DNA of 64,000 bases from Rhizobium sp. R635 (lineage in GTDB: Bacteria > Pseudomonadota > Alphaproteobacteria > Rhizobiales > Rhizobiaceae). Positions 41,895-49,829 of the stretch are shown here, one piece after another. The notes beneath the pieces are model-generated. The model worked only from the letters and a program-made list of their open reading frames with translations, was not told the origin of the DNA and did no database searches. Positions within the stretch are counted from its first letter, which is position 1, and every line of letters begins with the position of its first letter. The stretch spans positions 186,001 through 250,000 of the forward strand of contig NZ_LOKX01000023.1 of NCBI RefSeq assembly GCF_002211285.1, read 5' to 3'. Made by a program: the position numbers and the translations under genes.

Positions 41895-42641
41895 ATGACG
41901 GACAGGGACAACGCGGTCTTCAATACCACTCGGCAACCGCCGAACCTGCGCAGCGGCCTTGCGGATACGTTGATGGCGCAGATCGAGTCCGGCGACCTGC
42001 AGCCCGGCCAGCGCCTGCCGACCGAACAGGCGATCATGGCGGCGACCGGTGTCAGCCGGACGATCGTGCGCGAGGCGCTTGCCACACTGCGGGCGAAGGG
42101 GCTGATCACCACCCGCCAGGGCCTCGGCGCCTTCGTCTCGAACGATCCGACGCCGAGATCCTTCTCCATCATTCCGAACGACCTGCAGTCGATCGACGAG
42201 GTCCTGCGCGTGCTGGAGCTTCGCATCGGCGTCGAATATGAAGCGGCCGGCCTTGCCGCCTTGCGGCGCACCCAGGAAGACATCGACCGCATGCAGGATC
42301 GCCTCGACGCCCTCGACAAGGCGCTCGAAGAAGGCGGATATGGCGCGCAGGAGGACTATGCCTTCCATCGGTCCATTCTGGTCGCGACGCAGAACTCCTA
42401 TTACGGCCGGCTCTTCGATACGTTCGGCAACATCATGGTGCCACGGCAATGGGCGCGCCTGGACAAGATGACGGCTGCCGAGCGCAAGCGCCATGCAACG
42501 CGCATGCGCAGGGAACACCACGCCATATTCACGGCGATCCGCGACGGCAACGAAGCCGCCGCGCGGCGCGCCATCCGCACCCACCTGTCGAAAAGTACGG
42601 CGCGCTTCGAAGAGCTGCGCGACGCCAGCACCTCGTCCTGA
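41895..42641 (+). CDS. FadR-family (GntR) transcriptional regulator, probable kdu repressor
   Basis: 248 residues. The N-terminal winged helix covers about 12-75 (LPTEQAIMAATGVSRTIVREALATLRAKGLITTRQGLGAFV). The C-terminal FCD domain is all helical with metal-type His residues (YAFHRSIL, HHAIFTAIRDGNEAAARRAIRTHL). It follows kduD on the same strand. The exact FadR-type operator in the kduI promoter makes uronate-dependent derepression of kduID the likely function. It ends 4 bp from the convergent GH94-like gene. Confidence 0.88.
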   Translation: MTDRDNAVFNTTRQPPNLRSGLADTLMAQIESGDLQPGQRLPTEQAIMAATGVSRTIVREALATLRAKGLITTRQGLGAFVSNDPTPRSFSIIPNDLQSIDEVLRVLELRIGVEYEAAGLAALRRTQEDIDRMQDRLDALDKALEEGGYGAQEDYAFHRSILVATQNSYYGRLFDTFGNIMVPRQWARLDKMTAAERKRHATRMRREHHAIFTAIRDGNEAAARRAIRTHLSKSTARFEELRDASTSS

Positions 42642-42645
42642 ACCT

Positions 42646-45600
42646 TTACGGCTTCATCAGCCGACGCCAGGCGGCGTGATCGGTCCGCAAATCGATGGAG
42701 GCGTGAGCCGTGGGCAGCAGCGGCTTGCGCTGACGCCGGCCGAAGCGCCGTTTGAAGCCCAGGATATTTTCGACGAAGCTTCGGGTATAAAGCCCGGGTC
42801 CGCTCGAATAGATGCGCCATCCGCCGTCGACGGCGATCTTCCCGGCCTTGACGCTCTCCCAATCGGCCGCCGCCTGATAGCGGTCAGGGAAGGCGGCATC
42901 GCTGCTGCTGAAATAGGTGTTGCGCTGGCGCAGCGAAGCGTGCGGCAGGGCTGATGTGACGGCGATCGGATTGACGACTGATATCGCCTTCCAGAGTTCA
43001 TCCGCCTCGGCCCCCAGGGCAAGCGTTTCGCAATAGCGCAGATGCGCATGCACATACATCAGCCCGATCTCGCGGCCGAAGAAGGAGGAGGATTCGGCGC
43101 GGCGAAACAGCGTCTCGGGTCCGCCGGCATAGGTCGCCGGCTTTTCCATCAGCCGCACGCCATCAGGGAAGAGCAGATGCTCTTCGATCAGCCGCATATG
43201 AGCCTGCCTCTGCGCCGGCGTGAACAGCCTGCCGAGCATCGCCTGCGTCATCGAGATCAGCGAGAAAGAGAGCCCGGTGCGCCGGTCGCTCGGGTGCAGC
43301 AGCAATTCGACGCCGTCATGTTCGGGATCGAAGATACCATAGCCGGCAACAACGCCGTCACGAATGAGATGACGGTTGAAATCCCGGCGCATCGCCGTCG
43401 CGATCTTCCTGAGCGCCTTGGCTTTGTCGCCCCGGCCGTGGCGGCGCAGGATCGCGGAATAGCGGACGACCTGCTCGTAGAGAAGGGCAACCGTCCAGCT
43501 GCTCACCATCCAGTCGCGCAGATGCGGATCGGCCGGCTGCAGGGAATCGTTCCAGTCTCCCTCGCCGTAGCGGATCAGATGCGTTCCCGGAATGAACTGT
43601 TCGCGGACAGTATCGAGCAGCTTCTCGGCATGCGTCGCGATGGTGTCGGTTTCGGACGCCTTCTGCATGGTTTTTTCGTCACGCCAGGAAACTTCCTCGT
43701 CGAGGATGGCGAGATCGCCGGTCGCTTCGATATAGTCGCAGAGCGCCTTCAGCGGCCAGACGACGATATCGCCGTGGCTGTCGCCGGCCCGGATGTTGGA
43801 ATAGGGCTCCAGCATGAACCATTGCGGCCAGTCGCCTTTTTCCAGGTATTGTTCGCTGAAGACGGTTTTCACCACCTCCTTGGCCTCGCGATCATGCTCA
43901 TAGGCAAGCAGGAACTCGATCGGCCCCTGGCAGGCGTCGCGCGTTCCCCAGGCCGCACCGGTATATTGCTCGAGGCCGTGCGGCACGCTCAGATGCACGA
44001 TGGCGTCATGCGCAAGCCAGGGCAGGAGGGTTGTCTGCGCGGCAAGGTCGGGCGCCGTGCCGCCGATCGTCAGGCCGCGCACGGTCTTCCGCCAGAATTT
44101 AGATGCCGGCACCAGCATCGCTTCATCGGTAACGCCGGCTTCATACCGCTGCGCCAGGTGTTCGGCCTCTTTCGCATCGGTCATCGAGCCGACGACGGCG
44201 AAGGAAAGAACCTGCGTCGACCGGGAGCGAAGCGCCACGAAGGCGCCGTTGCGCGCAACGCCGTCTGTGTAGAGAAGCTCATCGCCGCCGATTTCCTCGA
44301 TGGCATCAGGCGTCGAACTCACCAGCCAATAGCCGGCGTCGGGGTAGCGTTCGCCCCAGAGCCAGGCCGGATCGGGCAGGAAACGAATGCGTTTGCCCGG
44401 CGCATCGAAGTCGATCCGCCCACCCGCATCATATTCGCGCTCACCGAGGACGACATGGCCGAACACGAGGAAGCGGCAAGGCTTACCTTCGACGGAGACG
44501 GTCCATTGCATGGCCGCATCCTCGCCGGAAACCACGGCCGCGACAGTGATGGTGCGGTCGGCGCAGCGATAGATCCAGCGGCAATCGCTGAGCCCCATCT
44601 CGAAAGCCGAAGGCACCGCCAGGAGCTGCCAACCCGCCCCGACATCCGTCATGATGCGCAGCCCGCTGGCGCGCGTCAGATTGTAGGGATCGCGGGAGAC
44701 CGAAAAGAGCTTGTGAAAGGAGGTATTGCCGATCGTCAGTTGCGCGGCGAAAATGCCCTGCATCCAGCAGGTCGCGGCAAGCGTGGAATCGTCGAGCAGC
44801 ATGTTCTGGCCGCTCCTGACGATCGCGCCGTGGCGGCGCGCCACCAGGCGTTCCTTTTCGCTGAGGACGACGTGGCGGTTCAAGACACCATCGGCCACGA
44901 AAAACGAAAGGAGCTTTCCGTCGGCGCGTTCCTCCAGGCTCCGTTCAGGATAAAGCCGCGCAATCGCCTTTTTATCGAGCGGCTCGGCCTCCAGCAGAGG
45001 AGCATCCTGCAGCAGGCTGCGGGCGGGCTCGGCTTCGGCAATCTCAGCGGCGGCGCTTTCTGTGGCCGCAAGCCCATCGAGCCGCGAAAGATCGGCATCG
45101 CTCGAAGCCTCGGGATGATCGGCGGCAAACAGAGCGAAAAAGGTCGCGCTCACCCCGCTTGTCGGTACGGAAAGGGATTTCGATTGGATGGCAGGACATG
45201 CCGTTTCCTGCTGCCGCCGTTCACTCGGCAGGCTGGCGCCGAACGGGCCGACCAGCAGATCGCCGAGGCGGTCTTTCGCCTGCACCAGCTGGATCGCATC
45301 CGTGGCATAGGCGGCCGTGCCATCGAGGCAGCCCTGCGCGAGCCAGGGATTGCGGGCGCCCGACTGTTTGAGATTTTGCCGGTTCATCACGACCCATCCA
45401 TAGGTCTTGTGATCGGCAATATGGTGATCGACATATTGCGAGGCATAGGCCTCACTGTTCATCAGGAAGCCGCGATCGCCGAGGCCGACGTCTTGGATCA
45501 GCACCAGATCGACCGGCAGCGTTCCCTTCTTCGGATACGTGAGCGAGACGCGCCAGAACCAGGCCGTTTCGGTGGGATGAAGTTCGAGGCGGACGTTATA

Positions 45601-45942
45601 GCCGATATCGCCTGTTTTGCCGCTCCAGGAGAAGCTCGTCGCATTATGCCCGAATCTGCCAGCGGCCCGAGACCCGACGATCTCGACGACATCAGGCGCG
45701 GCGCCGCCGATGCGCAGGTAAAGGCGGCCGATGCCGCCGATGAGCGGCGAGCCTTGAATCTGGTTGATCTGCACCGATCCCTTGTCGTCGGCATATTCGA
45801 TGGCAAACAGCGTGCCGTTGGGCAGCGCCGATATCGACAGGCCGGAACCGTTGCTGATGGTGCGGAGGCCGAGATCATCGCGGCGGGGCATTTGCAAACT
45901 GCGCGTAAAGTCCGGGGACATCAGGATCTCATCGATTGGCAT
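42646..45942 (-). CDS. GH94-type glycoside phosphorylase-like protein (candidate 1,2-beta-oligoglucan phosphorylase)
   Basis: 1098 residues. An N-terminal beta-sandwich of about 550 residues precedes an (alpha/alpha)6 catalytic domain. Conserved blocks: LEQYTGAAWGTRDACQGP, a Trp-rich EKGDWPQWFMLEPYSNIRAGDSHGDIVVWPLKALC, and YGEGDWNDSL near residues 793-801, where GH94 enzymes carry the catalytic Asp. The C-terminal segment is a small beta domain. Length and layout resemble the sophoro-oligosaccharide (1,2-beta-oligoglucan) phosphorylases more than cellobiose phosphorylase. Rhizobia make cyclic beta-1,2-glucans, so a turnover role is attractive but inferred. No signal peptide. Convergent with the FadR gene. 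Confidence 0.78.
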   Translation of the reverse strand: MPIDEILMSPDFTRSLQMPRRDDLGLRTISNGSGLSISALPNGTLFAIEYADDKGSVQINQIQGSPLIGGIGRLYLRIGGAAPDVVEIVGSRAAGRFGHNATSFSWSGKTGDIGYNVRLELHPTETAWFWRVSLTYPKKGTLPVDLVLIQDVGLGDRGFLMNSEAYASQYVDHHIADHKTYGWVVMNRQNLKQSGARNPWLAQGCLDGTAAYATDAIQLVQAKDRLGDLLVGPFGASLPSERRQQETACPAIQSKSLSVPTSGVSATFFALFAADHPEASSDADLSRLDGLAATESAAAEIAEAEPARSLLQDAPLLEAEPLDKKAIARLYPERSLEERADGKLLSFFVADGVLNRHVVLSEKERLVARRHGAIVRSGQNMLLDDSTLAATCWMQGIFAAQLTIGNTSFHKLFSVSRDPYNLTRASGLRIMTDVGAGWQLLAVPSAFEMGLSDCRWIYRCADRTITVAAVVSGEDAAMQWTVSVEGKPCRFLVFGHVVLGEREYDAGGRIDFDAPGKRIRFLPDPAWLWGERYPDAGYWLVSSTPDAIEEIGGDELLYTDGVARNGAFVALRSRSTQVLSFAVVGSMTDAKEAEHLAQRYEAGVTDEAMLVPASKFWRKTVRGLTIGGTAPDLAAQTTLLPWLAHDAIVHLSVPHGLEQYTGAAWGTRDACQGPIEFLLAYEHDREAKEVVKTVFSEQYLEKGDWPQWFMLEPYSNIRAGDSHGDIVVWPLKALCDYIEATGDLAILDEEVSWRDEKTMQKASETDTIATHAEKLLDTVREQFIPGTHLIRYGEGDWNDSLQPADPHLRDWMVSSWTVALLYEQVVRYSAILRRHGRGDKAKALRKIATAMRRDFNRHLIRDGVVAGYGIFDPEHDGVELLLHPSDRRTGLSFSLISMTQAMLGRLFTPAQRQAHMRLIEEHLLFPDGVRLMEKPATYAGGPETLFRRAESSSFFGREIGLMYVHAHLRYCETLALGAEADELWKAISVVNPIAVTSALPHASLRQRNTYFSSSDAAFPDRYQAAADWESVKAGKIAVDGGWRIYSSGPGLYTRSFVENILGFKRRFGRRQRKPLLPTAHASIDLRTDHAAWRRLMKP

Positions 45943-46112
45943 CAGAGGGAATCGAAGGATGACGCAAAAAGATTGAGAGAAATCTTACTGACGGCCGTAA
46001 GATCGGCAAGTGTCGTGACGTGACGATCAACTCTTGCGGTTGTGTGTCGCATCGGCCAGGTTAGCCTCGCAAACTGAACATCGCCGTGAAATCGGTCGCG
46101 GTGCCCGTATAA

Positions 46113-46601
46113 CTACCGCCATTTCTCAATGAGAAATCCGGACCGTCCTTGAAGGGGATCGGTATCGGGCAGACGCACTGACGAGATTTTCGTCAGCATT
46201 TCGCTTGAAGCAGCCGAGGTCTGAATGTCCGCATGCTGCCCCTTAGGATATGCGCCGATCACCTGGAAGTCCGGCGTGCAGCCGAGATTTTGGTGCCCGG
46301 TTCCGGCAGGAAGCACCAAACAATCTCCTGCCGCAACCTCCAATGCTTGACCGCCGGGACCGCCGATCAGCAGCGTGGCGCCGCCACGTGTAATTCCCAG
46401 CACTTCATGGGCACCGGAATGGTAGTGCTGATAGTCGAAGACACCGTTTGTCCAGATACCAGTCCAACCGTTTGCCGCGAAGCGACCTTCGAAATCGCGA
46501 GGTCCACCATCGGCAAAGATATCCCGGTAAAGCAATACAGGAAGACGCGGGTTGTTTGGAACCCAGTCGCTCTGCTCGAAAATAATCGTCTCGGTGTTCA
46601 T
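46113..46601 (-). CDS. Cupin-domain protein
   Basis: 162 residues. A single cupin_2-like barrel shows YHSGAHEVLGITRGGATLLIGGPGGQALEVAAGDCLVLPAGTGHQN. The metal-ligand pattern (His, His, Glu, late His) is present. Relatives include YjlB-type cupins of unknown function. It stands alone, 170 bp after the GH94-like gene's start (no other feature seen there) and 177 bp from the exporter gene. Confidence 0.82.
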   Translation of the reverse strand: MNTETIIFEQSDWVPNNPRLPVLLYRDIFADGGPRDFEGRFAANGWTGIWTNGVFDYQHYHSGAHEVLGITRGGATLLIGGPGGQALEVAAGDCLVLPAGTGHQNLGCTPDFQVIGAYPKGQHADIQTSAASSEMLTKISSVRLPDTDPLQGRSGFLIEKWR

Positions 46602-46778
46602 GCTGAATTCCCACGGTAGGCGAGGGCCTTGACACGATAGTTGGGGGCCATCCGCGCTGGTGAGCGAGTTCGATGCGATTGCGATGGCTTCAAAAGGCTA
46701 AACTTTGGCGACCGCCAACAGTTCCTTCAATCAATATGTTAAACGATTCTGCTTAAGCAGATCGTCACGTGACGGGTC

Positions 46779-48320
46779 TCATGCCGGCGCTGGCCGCCTG
46801 GCGAAGGGCACTGAGAGCAGGGCGCAGCCGGTCAGAACGGCGACGACCATCCAGGCTTCGTTGATCGCCTGAACGCTGGCCGCTGTCTGGACGAGAGGAT
46901 CGAGCAGCGCCGTCGCATCCGCATCGAAGCTGCCGCTATGCCCCGATATGGCCTGGAGAGGCGCGCCGACGAATGTCGCGGCCTCGATGTCGCCGGCTTG
47001 AAGGCGCGTCCAGAGACCCTGTCCCAGCGGTTCCGAGCGCGTGTAGATGATGGTGTCGATGAGCGCAATGCCGATGGCGCCACCGAGGTTGCGCATCAGG
47101 TTGAAAAGACCACTCGCATCGGGAATGCGATCGGCCGGAAGCGTGCCGAGCGCCAGCCGCGTCGGCGGCAGCAGACAGAACATGATAGCGACGCCGCGCA
47201 CGACCTGCGGCCAGAACATCGCGTCATAATCCGAGCGCGGATCCTGAAATGCGCTCATACCGACACCGATCGCAAACAGGGCAAAACCGACAGCCGACAG
47301 CAGCCGCGCATCCATGCGCTTCTCCAACGCAACGGCGACCGGTGCCGTGATCAGTTGCGCGATGCCCGTGACCAGCATCGTCATGCCGATTTCGAGAGCA
47401 TCGTGCCCCCTGACGAAAGCGAGAAAGACCGGCATGAGATAGACCGAGCCGAAGAGACCGATGCCGAGCACGAAGCTCAGGATCGAACCGACGAGAAAGT
47501 TCCGATCGGCGAAATTGCCGAGATCGACGATCGGTCGTGTTCGCCGGAGCGTTCGCCCTGTGAAGATGGCTCCCGACACAAGACAAAGGGCGAGCAGGCT
47601 CAGCACATAGGCGGAGGTCCAGCCGCTGGTCGGCGCCTCCTTCAGGCTGAGTTCCAGGCTCGTCAATGAGGTTGCCATCAGCAGCAGCGAAAGGATGTCG
47701 ATGTGCCCGAGTTCGGACGAATCGATCGCCTGCCGCGGCAGGAAGCGTGCCGCGACGATGGCCGAGGCGATCCCCGGCAGGATGTTGATCAGGAACAGCC
47801 AGTGCCAGGAATATGTCTGCGTCAGCCAGCCGCCGACGATCGGTCCGACGGTCGGCGCAAGCACAGCAAGCACACCGGCGATCGTCGTCGCAAGCGCCTG
47901 CCGCTCATTTGGGAAAAGGATGAACACGGCTGAAAACACAGAGGGGATCAGCGTGCCGCCGCAAAAGCCCTGAAGCACCCGCCAGGCGACCAATTCCGCA
48001 AAGCTGCCGCTCGCCGCGCAGCCGGCAGAGGCCGCGACGAACAGGCCGACGGCGACGACGAACAGCCATCGCATCGTCAAAAGCCGCGTCAGCAGGCCGG
48101 TCAGCGGGATGGCGACCACTTCGGCGATCAGATAGGCCGTCTGTATCCAGCTCATCTGATCCGGACCGATATCGAGCGCCGACTGGATGGTCGGCAGCGA
48201 CGTCGCCACCACCTGAACGTCGAGGATCGCCATGAACATGCCGACGCACATAGCCAGGAAGCCGAGCCAGACGATGGCCGGCGCCCCGTCAGGACGAGCA
48301 GCTTCAAGTCGTTCCGACAT
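46779..48320 (-). CDS. DHA2-family drug:proton antiporter (EmrB/QacA-like)
   Basis: 513 residues with about 14 membrane helices, the DHA2 layout. It begins with a short cytoplasmic N-terminus, then AMCVGMFMAILDVQVVATSLPTIQ (motif D1, LDxTxVNVALP-like), and motif C-like GPIVGGWLTQTYSWHWLFLINILPG. No HlyD partner is adjacent, so it may work alone at the inner membrane. The substrate is unknown. The 264-bp gap towards the flagellin gene has two stem-loops. Confidence 0.9.
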   Translation of the reverse strand: MSERLEAARPDGAPAIVWLGFLAMCVGMFMAILDVQVVATSLPTIQSALDIGPDQMSWIQTAYLIAEVVAIPLTGLLTRLLTMRWLFVVAVGLFVAASAGCAASGSFAELVAWRVLQGFCGGTLIPSVFSAVFILFPNERQALATTIAGVLAVLAPTVGPIVGGWLTQTYSWHWLFLINILPGIASAIVAARFLPRQAIDSSELGHIDILSLLLMATSLTSLELSLKEAPTSGWTSAYVLSLLALCLVSGAIFTGRTLRRTRPIVDLGNFADRNFLVGSILSFVLGIGLFGSVYLMPVFLAFVRGHDALEIGMTMLVTGIAQLITAPVAVALEKRMDARLLSAVGFALFAIGVGMSAFQDPRSDYDAMFWPQVVRGVAIMFCLLPPTRLALGTLPADRIPDASGLFNLMRNLGGAIGIALIDTIIYTRSEPLGQGLWTRLQAGDIEAATFVGAPLQAISGHSGSFDADATALLDPLVQTAASVQAINEAWMVVAVLTGCALLSVPFARRPAPA

Positions 48321-48488
48321 GCTATGATCCCGCCAGCGGCATTGTCTGCGTCGATGAGAATATCTGAGGCCAACATGTTTGCGATCGAAACGATCGGCAT
48401 GTCAACCGGCACGCTTCGGCGGAGGCAACTCTAGATCAAGCATCGGCATCGGCATCGTGGCGTCGCTTACGTCATTGCCGAAAACGCG

Positions 48489-48519
48489 ACCGAGCCTGAC
48501 CGGGAAGGCCAGGCTCGGT
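48489..48519 (-). terminator. Terminator-like stem-loop downstream of flagellin
   Basis: ACCGAGCCTG (48489-48498) and CAGGCTCGGT (48510-48519) form a perfect 10-bp stem with an 11-base loop, about 65 bp past the flagellin stop; on the minus strand a short CGCGTTTTCGG follows. A second stem, CCGGGCG (48540-48546) with CGCCCGG (48554-48560), lies nearer the stop. Together they probably end the flagellin message. Confidence 0.6.
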
Positions 48520-48584
48520 GTTCGATCAGCGAATATGGTCCGGGCGTTCTATGCGCCCGGCTCCCTTTGCGTTGGCCAGTACGA

Positions 48585-49493
48585 TTAGCCGCGGAAGAGC
48601 GACAGGATGTTCTGGGACGACGAATTCGCGATCGACAGCGATTGGATTGCAAGCTGCTGCTGGGTTTGCAGGGCAGAAAGCCTGCTCGACTCCTCTTCCA
48701 TGTCGGCATCGACGAGCCGGCCGACGCCCGAGTCGATCGAATCGGAGAGTGCGCCGACGAAGTCTTCCTGCAATTCGATGCGGGTCGAGATCGAACCCAG
48801 CTGCGCACCCGCAGAGGTCATTGCCGACAGCGCGGATTCGACAGTCGTCAGCGCCGACTGGATCTGGCCGAGCGTGAAGTCGGTGATATCCATCGAATAG
48901 ACCGAGCCGGTCGCGCCCGACGAAGTGCCGAGAATACCCGTGGAGGTTTCGATCGAGCCGCCGCTCATGCCGAACAGGACGTTGCCCATCGAGGCGGTAT
49001 CCAGAGCATAGTCCGTCATTTTCACCGAAACGGCGCCGGAGCCGTCGCGGACGAAGGACGATACGACGCTCACGGTGCCGTCAGCGCCGGCGACCCAGTT
49101 TTCGCCCGAGAAGGACGCCGATTGGGCGATGCTCATCAGTTGCTCCTGCAGCTGGCTGATTTCTTCCTGGACCTTGGACTTGTCGACACCGTCTTCGGTC
49201 GCGGCCACGAGCTTGGCTTTGATCTCGTCGACGACGTCGATCGCGCTGTCCATTGCGGTATAGGCGGTATCGACTTTTGCGGCACCGAGGCCGAGCGCGT
49301 CGGACACGGCGGAAAGGGCCTTGTTGTCGGACCGCATCGTGGTCGCGATCGACCAGTAGGCGGCGTTGTCGGATGCGGTATCGACGCGATAACCGGTGGA
49401 AACGCGGTTCTGCGTCGATTCGAGACCGGAGTTGATGGAGCGCAGCGTCTGAAGGGCTGCCATCGCCGAATTGTTCGTATTGATGCTCGTCAT
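48585..49493 (-). CDS. Flagellin
   Basis: 302 residues, near the lower end for rhizobial flagellins. The N-terminal D0/D1 region (MTSINTNNSAMAALQTLRSINSGL, then a VSTGYRVDTASDNAAYWSIA block) and the C-terminal D1/D0 region (ADMEEESSRLSALQTQQQLAIQSLSIANSSSQNILSLFRG) are intact. The variable middle is short and Ser/Gly-rich. It should be exported by the flagellar type III apparatus, but no other flagellar gene is nearby, so this is an isolated extra flagellin. A ribosome site AGGCGAA lies upstream of ATG 49493. Confidence 0.95.
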   Translation of the reverse strand: MTSINTNNSAMAALQTLRSINSGLESTQNRVSTGYRVDTASDNAAYWSIATTMRSDNKALSAVSDALGLGAAKVDTAYTAMDSAIDVVDEIKAKLVAATEDGVDKSKVQEEISQLQEQLMSIAQSASFSGENWVAGADGTVSVVSSFVRDGSGAVSVKMTDYALDTASMGNVLFGMSGGSIETSTGILGTSSGATGSVYSMDITDFTLGQIQSALTTVESALSAMTSAGAQLGSISTRIELQEDFVGALSDSIDSGVGRLVDADMEEESSRLSALQTQQQLAIQSLSIANSSSQNILSLFRG

Positions 49494-49829
49494 TGGAAAT
49501 TCGCCTGTTTCGGAAGTTGGATGTGGTGCATCCCGGCAACATCCGGGCCGTGGCGAGCAGCCTCATGCTTATCGACTCCTTCGGGTAGGTCAATTCGCCA
49601 TCGTTGGGTCAATTATGGTACTTAAAGGTACCTTAATCGTTAACGCCGCGAGGGCTGGTGTGTTTTTTTGCAAAAATCTGATGCGCAGCCTCGACTGCTC
49701 CGTTGTGCCGGCTCTGGGTGGGGATCAGGCAGGAGCCGCGCAAATTCCGAATTCGGCAATTGACGCCTCGTCAGGAAACTGGCTATCAATATTAAATCAA
49801 TTTGATTGACTTCAAAGGAATGGGTGACC
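49494..49829. promoter_or_regulatory. Divergent region between flagellin and GH20 genes
   Basis: 336 bp without a gene, A/T-rich in the middle. A perfect palindrome AAGGTACCTT (49625-49634) and the near-repeat GGTACTTAA/GGTACCTTAA (49617-49625 and 49627-49636) lie about 130 bp upstream of the flagellin start. They are candidate sites for the flagellin activator or promoter. Near the GH20 start only the ribosome site is clear. Confidence 0.45.

Noticed and set aside
43042-46023. 993-codon plus-strand open frame opposite the GH94-like gene
   Set aside because: It is the GC-driven antisense shadow of a well-supported gene: Arg/His/Gly-rich composition and no domain.
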